DNA of 20,617 bases, taken from positions 575,840 through 596,456 of the forward strand of contig BFEA01000220.1 of assembly GCA_003427395.1 (NCBI GenBank), written 5' to 3'. Positions 10,146 through 18,685 of this stretch are shown here, piece by piece. Both the position numbers and the translations under genes were made by a program. This DNA comes from Chara braunii. Lineage: Eukaryota > Streptophyta > Charophyceae > Charales > Characeae. The notes under the pieces are model-generated. The model saw only the letters and a list, made by a program, of their open reading frames with translations. It was not told the origin of the DNA and ran no database searches. The stretch's first letter is position 1. Each line of letters starts with the position of its first letter.

Positions 10146-10853
10146 CTACCCTGCTCTACCCGCGTTTAATGTGCATTCAACGTCAAAAGGGGTCATCCCG
10201 GCATTTCCGGTTGAATAAGCGGGGTCCGCGGAAGTTCGGATATGTGGCCCACCACTCCCGCACAATCAAACCGGGAAAAAATAAAAATAAAAAGAAATAA
10301 CGCCCTGTAGTCCCCCCCAAGCCCTCTGCAAGGCCGCATCAACCCCGCCCTCAACAAAAAACAAAAGATATATAATTTTCAGTCATGAAAACAAAAGAGA
10401 AATGATGCAAGCCGCCGAGCACTCAGTCCACAAATGTAACCCTAACATACCAACCCCAACCTGCCCCCAACATTTCCCCCCCCCTCTCCCCTCTAACACC
10501 CCGCAGACCGTACCCCGTTGAAATGCCCGAAACCAATCCCCACCCTCCCCCAACCCCTGGAAATCAAACCTGCACACATGAAACCCCACATGGCGTTGAG
10601 CCCCCAAACCCAGAGCCTTGAATGAACATTTAGCATCACAAGAAACTGTAATCCTTTTGAAGTTGCAACATCTCATTATGAAAAAATAGATGACTCTAAA
10701 GCATACGCAAAGAACTCTAAAAAGAAAACAAAATCTGAAACAAAACTGAAGTTATGTTTCATCTTCTTAACAATAGACTGAAGTACAGTAATAACGATAA
10801 GAGAAGACACAAAAAAAAACATATGACATGTCAGGAGTAAGAAAACAGGAACA
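10146..10853. other. C-rich region downstream of the hAT relic
   Basis: On the minus strand this lies 3' of the transposase tail. The plus strand is rich in CCCC runs, including 10475-10492. No gene, poly-A signal or clear hAT terminal inverted repeat could be identified. Confidence 0.45.
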
Positions 10854-11138
10854 TCACTGTGGTTGTGAAGCCGCAACTCGGGTTGAAGAAGCGCCTGCTG
10901 CACTACCTGCCCCTGTGTCTGTAGGCAGCGCACATATGGCAGCCTCCTCAAGTCCCACTGCAGGGGGCGCAGGGGGTGCACGTCTCCCAACATGAGATGC
11001 GGGTGGTGCAGGTGTCCCAACAGGGGGTGAAGTGGGCACAGGTTCCGTGGCAGGGGACAAAGGGGGTGAAGTTGCCCCTGCAGTAGGGGCCGCACGTGTT
11101 CGGGCTGGAGTGCTGACTCTTCGTGAGGTGGATCCCAC
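10854..11138 (-). pseudogene. Pro/Ala-rich tail of the hAT relic
   Basis: The minus strand is open from about 11138 to the stop near 10854 and reads a Pro/Ala/Thr-rich peptide (TSPPVGTPAPPASHVGRRAP in the middle, ending STRVAASQPQ). It lies past the acidic units and is separated from them by the inverted copy. It may be the original C-terminus of the transposase, but low complexity makes this uncertain. Confidence 0.4.
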
Positions 11139-11152
11139 CTGCCGGTTGTTCA

Positions 11153-11350
11153 GACCCTAGGGAAGATGGCTCTGACAGCGAGCACAGCTTGGGCTCAGTG
11201 TAGGATGACCCCCACCTTCCCATTCCGATGGAGATAGAGGAGGGGCTGTGGAGTGATGGGGAGGCGAATGGCGGTTGGAGGTACAGACGGATGGCGATTG
11301 AGCGGGAGGAGATGGGGGGGGGCTTGAAATTTGGGGGGTTGAGGATTTAC
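11153..11350. repeat. Inverted copy of the ~206 bp unit (left hairpin arm)
   Basis: Reads as the reverse complement of 11356-11535. Landmarks are CCCTAGGGA, GGCTCTGACAGCGA, CTTCCCATTCC, AGTGATGGGGAGGCGAATGG and GCGGGAGGAGATGGGGG. The arms are separated by only about 5 bases (11351-11355). The left arm has an extra AAATTTGGGGGGTT-like insertion near the loop. Confidence 0.85.
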
Positions 11351-11355
11351 AGGGT

Positions 11356-11767
11356 GTAAATCCTCAAGCCCCCCCATCTCCTCCCGCTCGATCGCCATCC
11401 GTTTGTACCTCCGACCACCATTCGCCTCCCCATCACTCCATTGCCCCTCTCTATCTCCATTGGAATGGGAAGGCGGGGGTTATCCTCCTCTGTGCCCAAG
11501 CCGTGGTCGCTGTCAGAGCCATTGTCCCTAGGGTCCGAACATGGTCACGACATTGGGCGGTAAATCCTCAAGTCCCCCCATCTCCTCCCCCTCGATCGAC
11601 ATCCGTCTGTACCTTTGAACGACATTCCCCTCCCCATCACTCCACTGCCCCTCCTCTATCTCCATCGAAATGGGAAGGTGGGGGTAATCCTCCTCTGCGC
11701 CCAAGTCGTGCTCGCTGTCAGAGCCATCGTCCCTAGAGTCCGAACATGGACACGACATTGGGCGGTG
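11356..11767. repeat. Two direct copies of a ~206 bp unit
   Basis: GTAAATCCTCAAG at 11356 starts a unit ending ACGACATTGGGCG at 11561. The same unit repeats from 11562 to 11767. On the minus strand the distal copy encodes an acidic stretch (GSDSEHDLGAEEDY, then SMEIEEGQWSDGEGN) that fits the low-complexity tail seen after hAT dimerisation regions. The second copy is frameshifted. Confidence 0.88.
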
Positions 11768-11854
11768 GTGCAATGTCGATGGGGTCCTTGGAGATGGTGG
11801 CAATGTCGATGGGGTCCTTGGAAATGGTGGCAATGTCGATGGGGTCCTTGGAGA
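11766..11854. repeat. 30 bp in-frame tandem triplication
   Basis: Three copies of a 30 bp unit (core CAATGTCGATGGGGTCCTTG) lie end to end, the first lacking one base. On the minus strand they encode IATISKDPID repeated three times in the transposase tail. The length is a multiple of three, so the frame is kept between the complete copies. Confidence 0.92.
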
Positions 11855-11855
11855 T

Positions 11856-12598
11856 GGTGGCAATCTGCTCAGCGAACTTCTCTTCTGCCATTCCCTCCCG
11901 AGTGCCTGTCCACACGGGCTCCAAATCAATACCAGCAGTTGCGTCCAACATACTCTGGTTTCCCTACTGTGGAAGGATGTAAACACTGCATGTCTGCCTA
12001 TAGGTCATCAACCACATGTCCGTGGTGATCTCAGTGAGCTTCACCACCTTCACGAACGCCAACCTATTGCGCTTCTTCGTGTGAATGCCCTTGTGGACTG
12101 CCCATCTCCACATAAGAGGTGCAGGACCACATATGCATTACACGAATAGCGCACCGTTGTAGCTCAGCCACCTTGCATCCAAACCTTGACCACCAAGCAA
12201 CACACTCAATTGTCTCACTGTCCCCGGAGCAAATCGGGCATCTCCCTCACGACCACCATAATCCCCGTACCTACCTGTGCATAAATGAAAATCCTTAAAC
12301 AGCAGTGTGGCGTCGGGTAGTCACGGCCATCCTGACTAAATCCATTCTGGGTGAGGATGGATGAATTGGCTTGCCTTACAAGCCATGCATCGTACGGACT
12401 CACCACGCCAGAGTACCGCACAAGCCGCCTGCGGGGGTTCAGTAGGAATGCCGCCATGTGTGTTGGCTCCTGCATGCGTTGTATACGTTCCTGCAATCGC
12501 TTGATGACCCTCTCTATGAAGGACCTACCCAAAGGAAGACAGGGATCCCACATACTCCACTCTACGACGAGTGACATAAACTGACCACCACAGTCCAT
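11856..12598 (-). pseudogene. hAT C-terminal region
   Basis: From 12598 the minus strand reads MDCGGQFMSLVVEW, then SFIERVIKRLQERIQRMQEP and MAAFLLNPRRR (12457-12425). The last resembles the AAYxLNP motif before the hAT dimerisation domain. After a frameshift near 12215 come ETIECVAWWSRFG, LQRCAIRVMHMWSCTS and, in another frame, GIHTKKRNRLAFVKVVKLT. These correspond to the WW-x2-G, the L-x3-AIR-hydrophobic core and the H-x-KKRNRL end of the dimerisation region. A stop follows SVYILPQ before MLDATAGIDLEPVWTGTREG. Confidence 0.8.
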
Positions 12599-12948
12599 CC
12601 TCCTTCGAAGGAGCTACATCATCGGCTCCATCATCGTGCGTAGTGAAGTAACCTCCTACCACCACGGCTGCCACTTGATCTACCTTTTTGCCCAATGAGC
12701 CATCTTGCACACGTCTGCGGACCACGCGATCGATGCCCAAGCCCGCGCTCCCTCCACTCGCATCATATCCTACAACAGATCCTGCAGGGCCTCCACTCGC
12801 TGCAACATGGTGTGCACTGACGTGAATCACGTCTCGCACGAAAAATGAGCCCCAAATCATGGCACCACTCTCGACACAAAGTAAGAGCAACTTGATGCGA
12901 TTTGAAAAATAGCACCAGGGCTCTCACTCTCATGATACACTCCTCTGC

Positions 12949-13320
12949 CTACGTGTTAATCGTCCCTGTGCCTGACAACAATTTGTTGCAGACATGGATG
13001 AAGCATGGGAGCCATGTGATCCTTCTCAACTTTGAGGGGATGCTCTGCAAGGCCAAGGCCTTCGCAGGAACTATGTAGGAGGATGCCGAATCTGTGCATA
13101 TCGCATTGATTGCATGAGACCCTTCGTACTCGAAAGTCTGGAAGATGCAAATCCACGTACGCAGGACGTGCACTGCGTTGTCCGACTCTCCCTCTTGATT
13201 GATCGTCCGGTACATGATGACTCCTCGAGCGGCGAGGAAAATCACAATAGGTCTCCCATCTCATGATTTCCTCACGGCAAAGAGGGTGGTGGCACCTGTC
13301 ACACTAAATGGCTGGCATAC
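12949..13320 (-). pseudogene. hAT core: DUF659-like segment
   Basis: On the minus strand the sequence reads through DGRPIVIFLAARGVIMYRTI, then AINAICTDSASSYIVPAKAL and ITWLPCFIHVCNKLL. The TDSAS block followed by WLPC-x3-HVCNKLL matches the TDNA(S/A)-W-P-C-x2-H pattern of DUF659 in hAT transposases, where the Asp (codon near 13092) is a catalytic residue. A TGA precedes DGRP near 13261. The segment is followed by the decayed stretch RVRALVLFFKSHQVALTLCR near 12870-12935. Confidence 0.8.
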
Positions 13321-13891
13321 CTACTCCAGCTTAACGGCCAAATCGAGCCAGTGAGTCTCCATTGTCCTGATACTCACTATCTCGTTCTGTCTAGGTGCCA
13401 CAACTCATTGACCCCATCCAACTACTGGAGTAGGCACTGCTGCACATCTCGCCATGCGTCATTACGAAACGCATTGAACGAGACCCCCCTCGATTACACC
13501 CACCGAAGGACCTGCTTCTTGAACCGTGCAGCCCACTCGCTGATGTACATGTCATCCATCTTATGTTGTTGCATACTCTTCCGCCTGTGTCCCTGCGCCA
13601 GCCCCGTCCACGTCCTTCCTCTTCCCAGCAACCGCCCTCGCATCCTGCCTAAAACTGCACTCAGGGGGTCTTCTGCAGGCGGAGTAGCAGCATCCTTTCC
13701 TACGCGCCTCACGTACGGGTCATCCTCATGGAGCCCTCCTGGGTGCCGTCGTGTGGCTCCCTCTCGAGGTCGACGACGTCCTTTGTGCCATTGCTCCTCC
13801 CGGCACCCCTTGTCTGCTCATCTGCTTGCGCAGCTCCTTGAGTTACCCCTCGGGGCACATTCTCACTGCGATCCTCCACATACGTCGCCAC

Positions 13892-14180
13892 TCACTGCAT
13901 CTGGCCTCCTTCGAAGTGGTAAGCGGCCCGCCGTGCTATCTCGTTCAATGCCTTGTCGGGCACACTCTTGCAGTAGTTGAGCTGAGTGAAGTGTCAAGCC
14001 AAGTGATACATAGTTACCCCGGAAGACCTGACCGTAGAAGTTGCAGCGCATCATCCGCACTCCTTTTTTGTATACGGCCTGCCCGACCGAGATGTAGTCG
14101 TAGACCACGCACTTCCCCTTAAATGTCTTCTGCTCCGCCTCTGTGACATCCTCACACTGTTGATGCTGTCTGGGAGGCAT
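13892..14180 (-). pseudogene. hAT N-terminus: mutated BED-type zinc finger
   Basis: The first frame reads MPPRQHQQ, then KGKCVVYDYI and KKGVRMMRCNFYGQVFRGNY. A frameshift near 14020 moves the continuation, HFTQLNYCKSVPDKALNEIA, into another frame, which ends at a TGA near 13892. BED-type fingers normally begin C-x2-C; here the second Cys is Tyr (CNFY), while the His and last Cys of HFTQLNYC remain. DNA binding would be lost even without the frameshift. Confidence 0.75.
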
Positions 14181-14261
14181 TTTCCACACCCCCCAGTTCA
14201 TGCAGACCCTCCATTGACCCCCCCCCCTCGGACCCCGCATGCCCCCTTGCCTCAACCCGAC

Positions 14262-14474
14262 TCAGAACCCCGACCGTCCAACCTTCTTTCGATGTGTGTT
14301 GAGCACAGCCCCTTCAAACTCGCTAAGCATCACCCTGGGTGCTGGATCGATAATTTGCCCCTTTCGCACGGTTACAAGGACACCCGTCATTTCCAAGCTC
14401 GCTTTTTGCTCTGCCAGCCAGGTTATCGCCTTGGCCACGAGAACCATCAGAACGGGATAAGAGTCATAAGCCCA
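14262..14474 (-). CDS. Short open frame, weak P27-type terminase small subunit resemblance
   Basis: The minus strand is open from after a TAG at 14496-14498 to a stop at 14262. The clearest part begins at about 14474 (WAYDSYPVLMVLVAKAITWL). It continues through LEMTGVLVTVRKGQIIDPAP and ends LNTHRKKVGRSGF. A helix, then L-x3-G-x-LV, a short Gly-containing turn, (D/N)PA, another helix and a final (L/V)G is the spacing of P27-type phage terminase small subunits. A splice-acceptor-like CACTCACAG sits immediately before the Trp codon. No neighbouring phage gene is present and the frame is short, so it may be an exon of something else, a fossil fragment or chance. It lies about 80 bp upstream of the hAT start, on the same strand. 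Confidence 0.25.
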   Translation of the reverse strand, partial: WAYDSYPVLMVLVAKAITWLAEQKASLEMTGVLVTVRKGQIIDPAPRVMLSEFEGAVLNTHRKKVGRSGF

Positions 14475-14498
14475 CTGTGAGTGCGAGCAGTCCCTCTA

Positions 14499-14921
14499 GA
14501 TTATCGACAGCACAAGATGGTGATGGCTACCTTAGGTTATTGCACCACCATTCCAATTTTATTTATTCATTAAAAAAAAAAAAAAAGGTTGTCGCACCAC
14601 CATAGCAGGCAGGTGAACACGAACGAAGGTCGTCAACTACACAGTCGTGATGCCCCATCAAGTGAAGGCCAGAAGTGCGATGTACAGCAGGGTATGGTTT
14701 GGATGTCAAAAGTTGCTGCGCGCTGATGGGATCTGCATGTAATGTTAATTGTAGCTCCAGCGATCCTTGCATCGACGCATATATTGCGTGTCATTACTCC
14801 TCCTCCCCATCACTCCAGCTTCATGGCATCTTTCATGTAAAAGATGTTCATCTTCATCCATGATTTCTCTCTCTCTCTCTCTTGAATGACCACTGTCCTG
14901 GAACAACAGTGTGCATTGATA
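14499..14921. other. No gene; poly-A and CT tracts
   Basis: Contains a 15-base A tract at 14572-14586 and a short CT run near 14864-14882. No supported coding sequence. Confidence 0.55.
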
Positions 14922-14927
14922 TGCCAG

Positions 14928-15036
14928 CTACCATTCTCACCCAAATAGAAGGCAGTCATTATCGCAGTATCTAGACTGAAAGCTGCCCCAGATACAGCTA
15001 TCATGACCGTGCGTTGTGTTTGGGTGAAGACGGTAG
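14928..15036. mobile_element. Small palindromic MITE, copy A
   Basis: The left arm CTACCATTCTCACCCAAAT (14928-14946) pairs imperfectly with the right arm, whose reverse complement is CTACCGTCTTCACCCAAAC (15036 inward). The right arm GTGCGTTGTGTTTGGG plus GAAGACGGTAG (15009-15036) matches 26 of 28 bases of the reverse-complemented element at 18686-18796, and CAGATACAGC is shared inside. A 9 bp direct repeat TGCCAGCTA flanks it (14922-14930 and 15043-15051) and could be a target duplication, although it partly overlaps the arm. Confidence 0.65.
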
Positions 15037-15051
15037 TGTTGCTGCCAGCTA

Positions 15052-15310
15052 GCCAACCAGGGTGTAATCCCTAGCACTGACAATCCACTGGTATAAACTT
15101 CGTACCAGCTTTGCACCATAGCGTGGAGCTGGTCAAGATGAAGGCCAGGTTCATGGTCAATCCCTGATGCTCTATGCGTGACTGGTACATACTATATACA
15201 TAGCTTCCACGAAAGTAATCGCACTTGAACTACCTGTACTTCGCTCAGCTATTGATGCCGACCCTAAAATTGGCCTGCAGACCACAGAAATACGAACCTG
15301 CGCGAGCCTC
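15052..15310. other. No recognisable gene
   Basis: No open frame with domain resemblance and no GH9 motif (no DAGD-like or other upstream catalytic block) is visible here. Confidence 0.5.
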
Positions 15311-15363
15311 CTTTTGGCTGGCGCTGCCACCCATTTTGGTCCGGTACCCCGACCCCCAAAAGA
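15311..15363 (-). repeat. Dispersed repeat, inverted partial copy 2
   Basis: On the minus strand this reads CTTTTGGGGGTCGGGGTACC, then GGACCAAAATGGGTGGCAGCG and CCAGCCAAAAG. That parallels TTCGGAGGCCGGGCACCACG, GGACCAAAAAGGCTGGCGGC and CCGGCCAAAAG at 19039-19095. Only this part of the family is clearly retained. Confidence 0.55.
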
Positions 15364-15958
15364 TACGGCAGTTAACAAGACGCATCTCTCTAAACTAGCT
15401 GGGAAAGGTACTGGTGGTTTAAAGCCTTGGGTGCGTATTCAAATAAGGGATGAAAACACCTGCTGTTACCATAGTGGCTGCATGAACCAGAGCTAGTACT
15501 GGGATAAGGGGGGCGGCCTCCATAGTGTCCAGTAACCAAGTATTGGAGTCCTATTTGCGGTGGATTTTCCTACAGCTCCAATAAAGAGTAGTTAGCATAA
15601 AAAAACCTGGTCAGGACAGAGTTTGCGTTTAAGCTCAACTGTTTGCAGGAGTAGATGTTCAATTCTGTGCTTAGCAGATACGGACTGTGTGTGTTGCACA
15701 ATCAGATTCATGCAAAGTCGAGGAAATCCACAAACATGTAGGCAATGGTGGTGGTAGTGGCTATGGTTGCCATGATGGCAATGATTGTAATGACACTTCA
15801 ATTGTATAGGGGCTCATAGATGATTTTTGGCTGCCTCGAGCATAATTATGTGATGGGGATATTTAGGCTTAATTTATTTTGGTAAATTTTGACTGATTTT
15901 GACAGTGAAAGGAGTTGTTTGCTTGTCTGATTGATTGGCTACTTGATTGATGATGCAG
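15364..15958 (+). other. Probable intron 5' of the GH9 exon
   Basis: No coding block is visible. The stretch becomes T/A-rich near 15850-15900 and ends TGATTGATGATGCAG, a plausible splice acceptor, directly before the GH9 reading frame. The upstream extent of this intron cannot be seen. Confidence 0.5.
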
Positions 15959-16280
15959 GCTGACTACATACTGGGAGACAACCCAAGGAGGAGCAGTTAT
16001 GTTGTTGGAGTGGGGCGGAATCCTCCTCAACGAGTGCATCATCGAGGAGCATCAATCCCATCTTTCAAGACAGATCCCGAAAACTACACATGTGGAAAGG
16101 GCTTTGAATTCTATAGAAGCCGTCAACCGAATCCAAACACCCTGTTTGGAGCTGTGGTGGGGGGCCCTGCCCAAGATGATTCGTTCACGGATGATCGACA
16201 AAACTTCAGGCAAACAGAGCCGTCCGTCTACACCAATGCCCCGTGGGCTGGGCTGATGGCGCGGTTGGCAAGCATCAACA
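15959..16280 (+). other. GH9 catalytic-domain C-terminal end
   Basis: About 107 residues match the final part of plant GH9 enzymes. Landmarks in order are ADYILGDNP, the His signature, GASIPS, a CGKGFEFY block, the loop NPNTLFGAVVGGP, and the Asp/Glu signature ending YTNAPWAGLMARL. All residues expected of the two family signatures are present, so this part looks functional. Confidence 0.93.
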
Positions 16281-18093
16281 ATGCCAGCGGTGACAAAGTA
16301 ACGATGTCAGGACCAAAACCAGGAGGGTCCCTTGCGGATGACCTTTCCTTGCACCAAAAGTCCATCACTGATCCACTTCCTGGACAACAAGTATTGCCCT
16401 CACCAGCGGTGATGGCGTCAACAACAACTGCTCAGCTGATATTCTCTCCTCCTTCGAGTGCACTCTCGTCCTCCTCCTCTCTATCCGTCATGTCAGCATC
16501 ACAGCCGTACCAGAGCTCTACGAGTAACATACCAGCTGGGCAAGGGCAAGTTCGTCCAGCTCTTATCGATCAAGTGATGACAAGTTCAAGCCCCCCTCCC
16601 CCTCCCTCTTTCCAGCCTGGTATCTCACCAGTTATACGGGCTCAAATTCTAACTCAAAGCCAACCAGTGAATCAGTCCAGCAGAGGAAATGCAGATTGTG
16701 GTCCCCAGGAAGATAGATCCATTCTTCCACCAGGTGCCGTGGTCATCACGCCAGGGTCTTCTCTACCTTCTGATCGTTCTTCTGTAGCCAATCAACCCAG
16801 CCCCACCACCACTTCCAGACCTGGTGCTCAATCTGGGGCCAGTCCTCCTCCAGCAATATACTACTCTCCAAGTTCCCCTGTGTTGCTTCCTTCTCCCCCA
16901 GCTCCCACTACTGTCGTGATTACAACTCAAGGGACCGCAGGCAATCAGAATACCCAGAGTTCCCAAGTGTGGACTCAAGGGGGCACTCAAGCAGAGGCTC
17001 AAGGCATTCAGGGCGGGTCTCAAGGGGGCATGCAAGCAGGGGCTCAAGGTGGGACTCAAGGTGGGACTCAAGGGGGAACTGAAGGGGGTACTCAACGTGG
17101 TATTCGAGGTGGGACTCAAGGTGGGACTCAAGGGGGAACTCAAGCAGATTCTCAAGGTACTGAAGGGGGGCCTCAAGACAGAACTCAAGAGGTGGCTCAA
17201 GGGGGAACTCAAGCAGAGTCTCAAGGCACTGAAAGGGGGCCTCAAGACAGAACTCAAGAGGCGGCTCAAGGGGGAACTCAAGGGGCAACTCAAGTGACAG
17301 CTCAAGGGGCAACTCAAGTGACAGCTCAAGGGGCAACTCAAGTGACAGCTCAAGGGGCAACTCAAGTGACANAACTCAAGTGACAGCTCAAGGGGCAACT
17401 CAAGTGACAGCTCAAGGGGCAACTCAAGTGACAGCTCAAGGGGCAACTCAAGTGACAGCTCAAGGGGGTACCCAAGTGGGAGCCCAAGGTGGACCTGAGG
17501 TGGGCACTCAAGGGGGAACTCAAGTGGCAACTGAAGGGGGCTCTCAAGAAGCCGAAGGTCGAACTGAAGGGGAACCTCAAGGGGGCACTCAAGGGGGACC
17601 CGAATGGGGGAGCACAACGGCCCCTGGAAGTGGAACCCAAGCAACTCAGGGTGAAAATCTAGTGACTCAAGAAAGCATTGCAGCATCTGGCTCTTCTACT
17701 GATTTGGGACTTGACTCCGATGAGCATGAAGAGGAATGGAAATCATCGGGCGAGTGTTCCACTGATGTAAGCAAAGCGGTCAAACGCGAATCTAAGGGGA
17801 TTTACTACACCACTTGCCTGGTGCGAACATGGCTCGAGGGTGGGAAATTGATCGGCGAGTTTGAGGTGTCAATTAGCCACGATTTGAAGCGGCCGATCAG
17901 TAATTTGAGCATTATGTGTCGAAAGCTGGAAAATCCAAATTATTGGAACATTGTGAAAATAAGCGATGAGGTCTGTGAGCTTCCAGCATGGAAGAAAATC
18001 CTCAGGCCTCATGACCAGTTCAAGTTCGGGTATATTCAGCGCAAGAAAAGGAGGGCCAAATTTCGCACGCTCTCCTTCGACTTTGTCAAGTAG
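15959..18093 (+). CDS. GH9 endo-beta-1,4-glucanase, last exon, with CBM49-like C-terminus
   Basis: This encodes the C-terminal part of a secreted cellulase that would cut beta-1,4-glucan in the cell wall. The exon opens ADYILGDNP after an AG acceptor at 15957-15958. The first GH9 signature, SYVVGVGRNPPQRVHHR, lies at 15995-16045 and includes the active-site His. The second, FTDDRQNFRQTEPSVYTNA, lies at 16184-16240, with the catalytic Asp region and the general-acid Glu (codon 16217-16219). The catalytic domain ends near 16280. A Ser/Pro-rich linker (to about 16930) is followed by a Gly/Gln/Thr repeat linker (16945-17640), an acidic Ser-rich stretch, and a terminal domain (17791-18090: YYTTCLVRTW, W at LPAWKKIL, FKFGYIQ, LSFDF) resembling plant CBM49. 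The TAG is at 18091-18093. The frame shifts once at the N of 17372, within a minisatellite, probably an assembly error. The N-terminal exons with the DAGD motif and signal peptide are absent. Confidence 0.9.
17282..17463 (+). repeat. 24 bp coding minisatellite
   Basis: About eight copies of a 24 bp unit (GGGGCAACTCAAGTGACAGC plus TCAA) encode the octapeptide AQGATQVT. The array is interrupted at 17371-17374, where an N and a partial unit replace a full copy and shift the frame. It sits within a wider, more diverged 12 bp GGNACTCAAG periodicity at 16950-17600 that encodes G-x-T-Q repeats. Confidence 0.93.
17791..18090 (+). other. CBM49-like carbohydrate-binding domain
   Basis: About 98 residues form a beta-rich domain: YYTTCLVRTWLEGGKLIGEF, then a strand with ISHDLKRPISNLSI, a loop with PNYWNIV, LPAWKKILRPHDQFKFGYI, and RTLSFDF at the end. 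The conserved Trp in PxW, the (Q/S)F-x-(F/Y)-x-YIQ strand and the length agree with the CBM49 cellulose-binding domain found only at the C-terminus of class C plant GH9 enzymes. Confidence 0.75.
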
Positions 18094-18684
18094 TATATGT
18101 ATCAGCCCCAATCACTTCATCAATCCAGTCATCCTCCTCCTCCTCCTCCTCCTCCTCCTCCTCCTCTTAGTTCACTTTCATTTATTAATAATCGACCTCG
18201 CTCGACTGTTTGGACGCTGCCCACTCTCAAATCCAGTTGAGGATTGATCAGTGCCAATCTTCGTCTTCACAAGCCTGTCAGATCAAGAGGAGCCTTAGCC
18301 ATTGTACATGTCGCCCTCTGGTCTGATCCATGCTGCTGATCGCTGGCGCAGTTCTCGTTGGGGCCCCCGCTTCAGCTTCTGCGCTACCACTTCTGTTGCA
18401 CTCCTCAAGGACAAACGAAGGTGTTTTGCATGCTGAACAGAAGGAAGCCATATTTGTTTGCATATGTGTGTGCTTGGCTCAACAAGCCGCATGGATTCTA
18501 TATGGAATTTACATCATCTGATGTCTGATCTCTCCTCCTGTGCTTGTTGTTGAAGTTCTTGCAGTCCCGTTTTCAGTTCCTATTCCAGTGCCAGGACCAA
18601 CTTCCTTGTCCCATTCCCCTTGGAAGTTGGGAAGCAAACGAGGAGCACTGCTGCAGCAGCACACTGGTCAAAGGAAGATCCATT
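18094..18684 (+). other. 3' flank of the GH9 gene with (TCC)n repeat
   Basis: The probable 3' UTR begins here and carries about 11 TCC units at 18132-18166. No AATAAA signal was found near the stop. No further gene is recognisable. Confidence 0.5.
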
Positions 18685-18685
18685 G

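Larger units (their letters stand above)
10854..14180 (-). pseudogene. Decayed hAT-family transposase
   Basis: Read in pieces on the minus strand, this gives in order a BED-type zinc finger, a charged linker, a DUF659-like core, an alpha-helical middle with a FLLNPRRR motif, and a C-terminal dimerisation region with WWSRFG and HTKKRNRL. An acidic and Pro/Ala-rich tail follows. That order is the standard layout of plant hAT transposases. The likely start is the Met at 14180 (MPPRQHQQ). The frame is broken by frameshifts near 14020, 13710 and 12215 and by several in-frame stops: after FEGGQMQ (about 13892), after LRWV (about 13491), near the start of the DUF659 block, after LQDLL, and after SVYILPQ. 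No functional protein can be made. The 3' portion is further rearranged by tandem and inverted duplication. hAT terminal inverted repeats and the 8 bp target duplication were not found. Confidence 0.85.

Noticed and set aside
10383-10676. Minus-strand 97-codon frame downstream of the hAT tail
   Set aside because: Composition follows the C-rich plus strand; no domain and no link to the transposase frame.
12525-12890. Minus-strand 121-codon frame in the hAT region
   Set aside because: It is in the wrong frame; the adjacent frame reads SVHTMLQRVEALQDLL and other hAT-like segments across the same bases.
13351-13980. Plus-strand 209-codon open frame
   Set aside because: It lies antisense to the hAT linker and BED region, has no domain resemblance, and the minus strand gives recognisable transposase motifs.
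17282-17463. CRISPR-like array
   Set aside because: The 24 bp units are contiguous with no unique spacers and encode an in-frame octapeptide, so this is a minisatellite.
16763-17686. Minus-strand 307-codon open frame rich in LPLELSLE repeats
   Set aside because: It is the antisense of the Gln/Thr/Gly linker. Repeat units that are multiples of three keep several frames open on both strands. The plus strand has real GH9 and CBM49 motifs.
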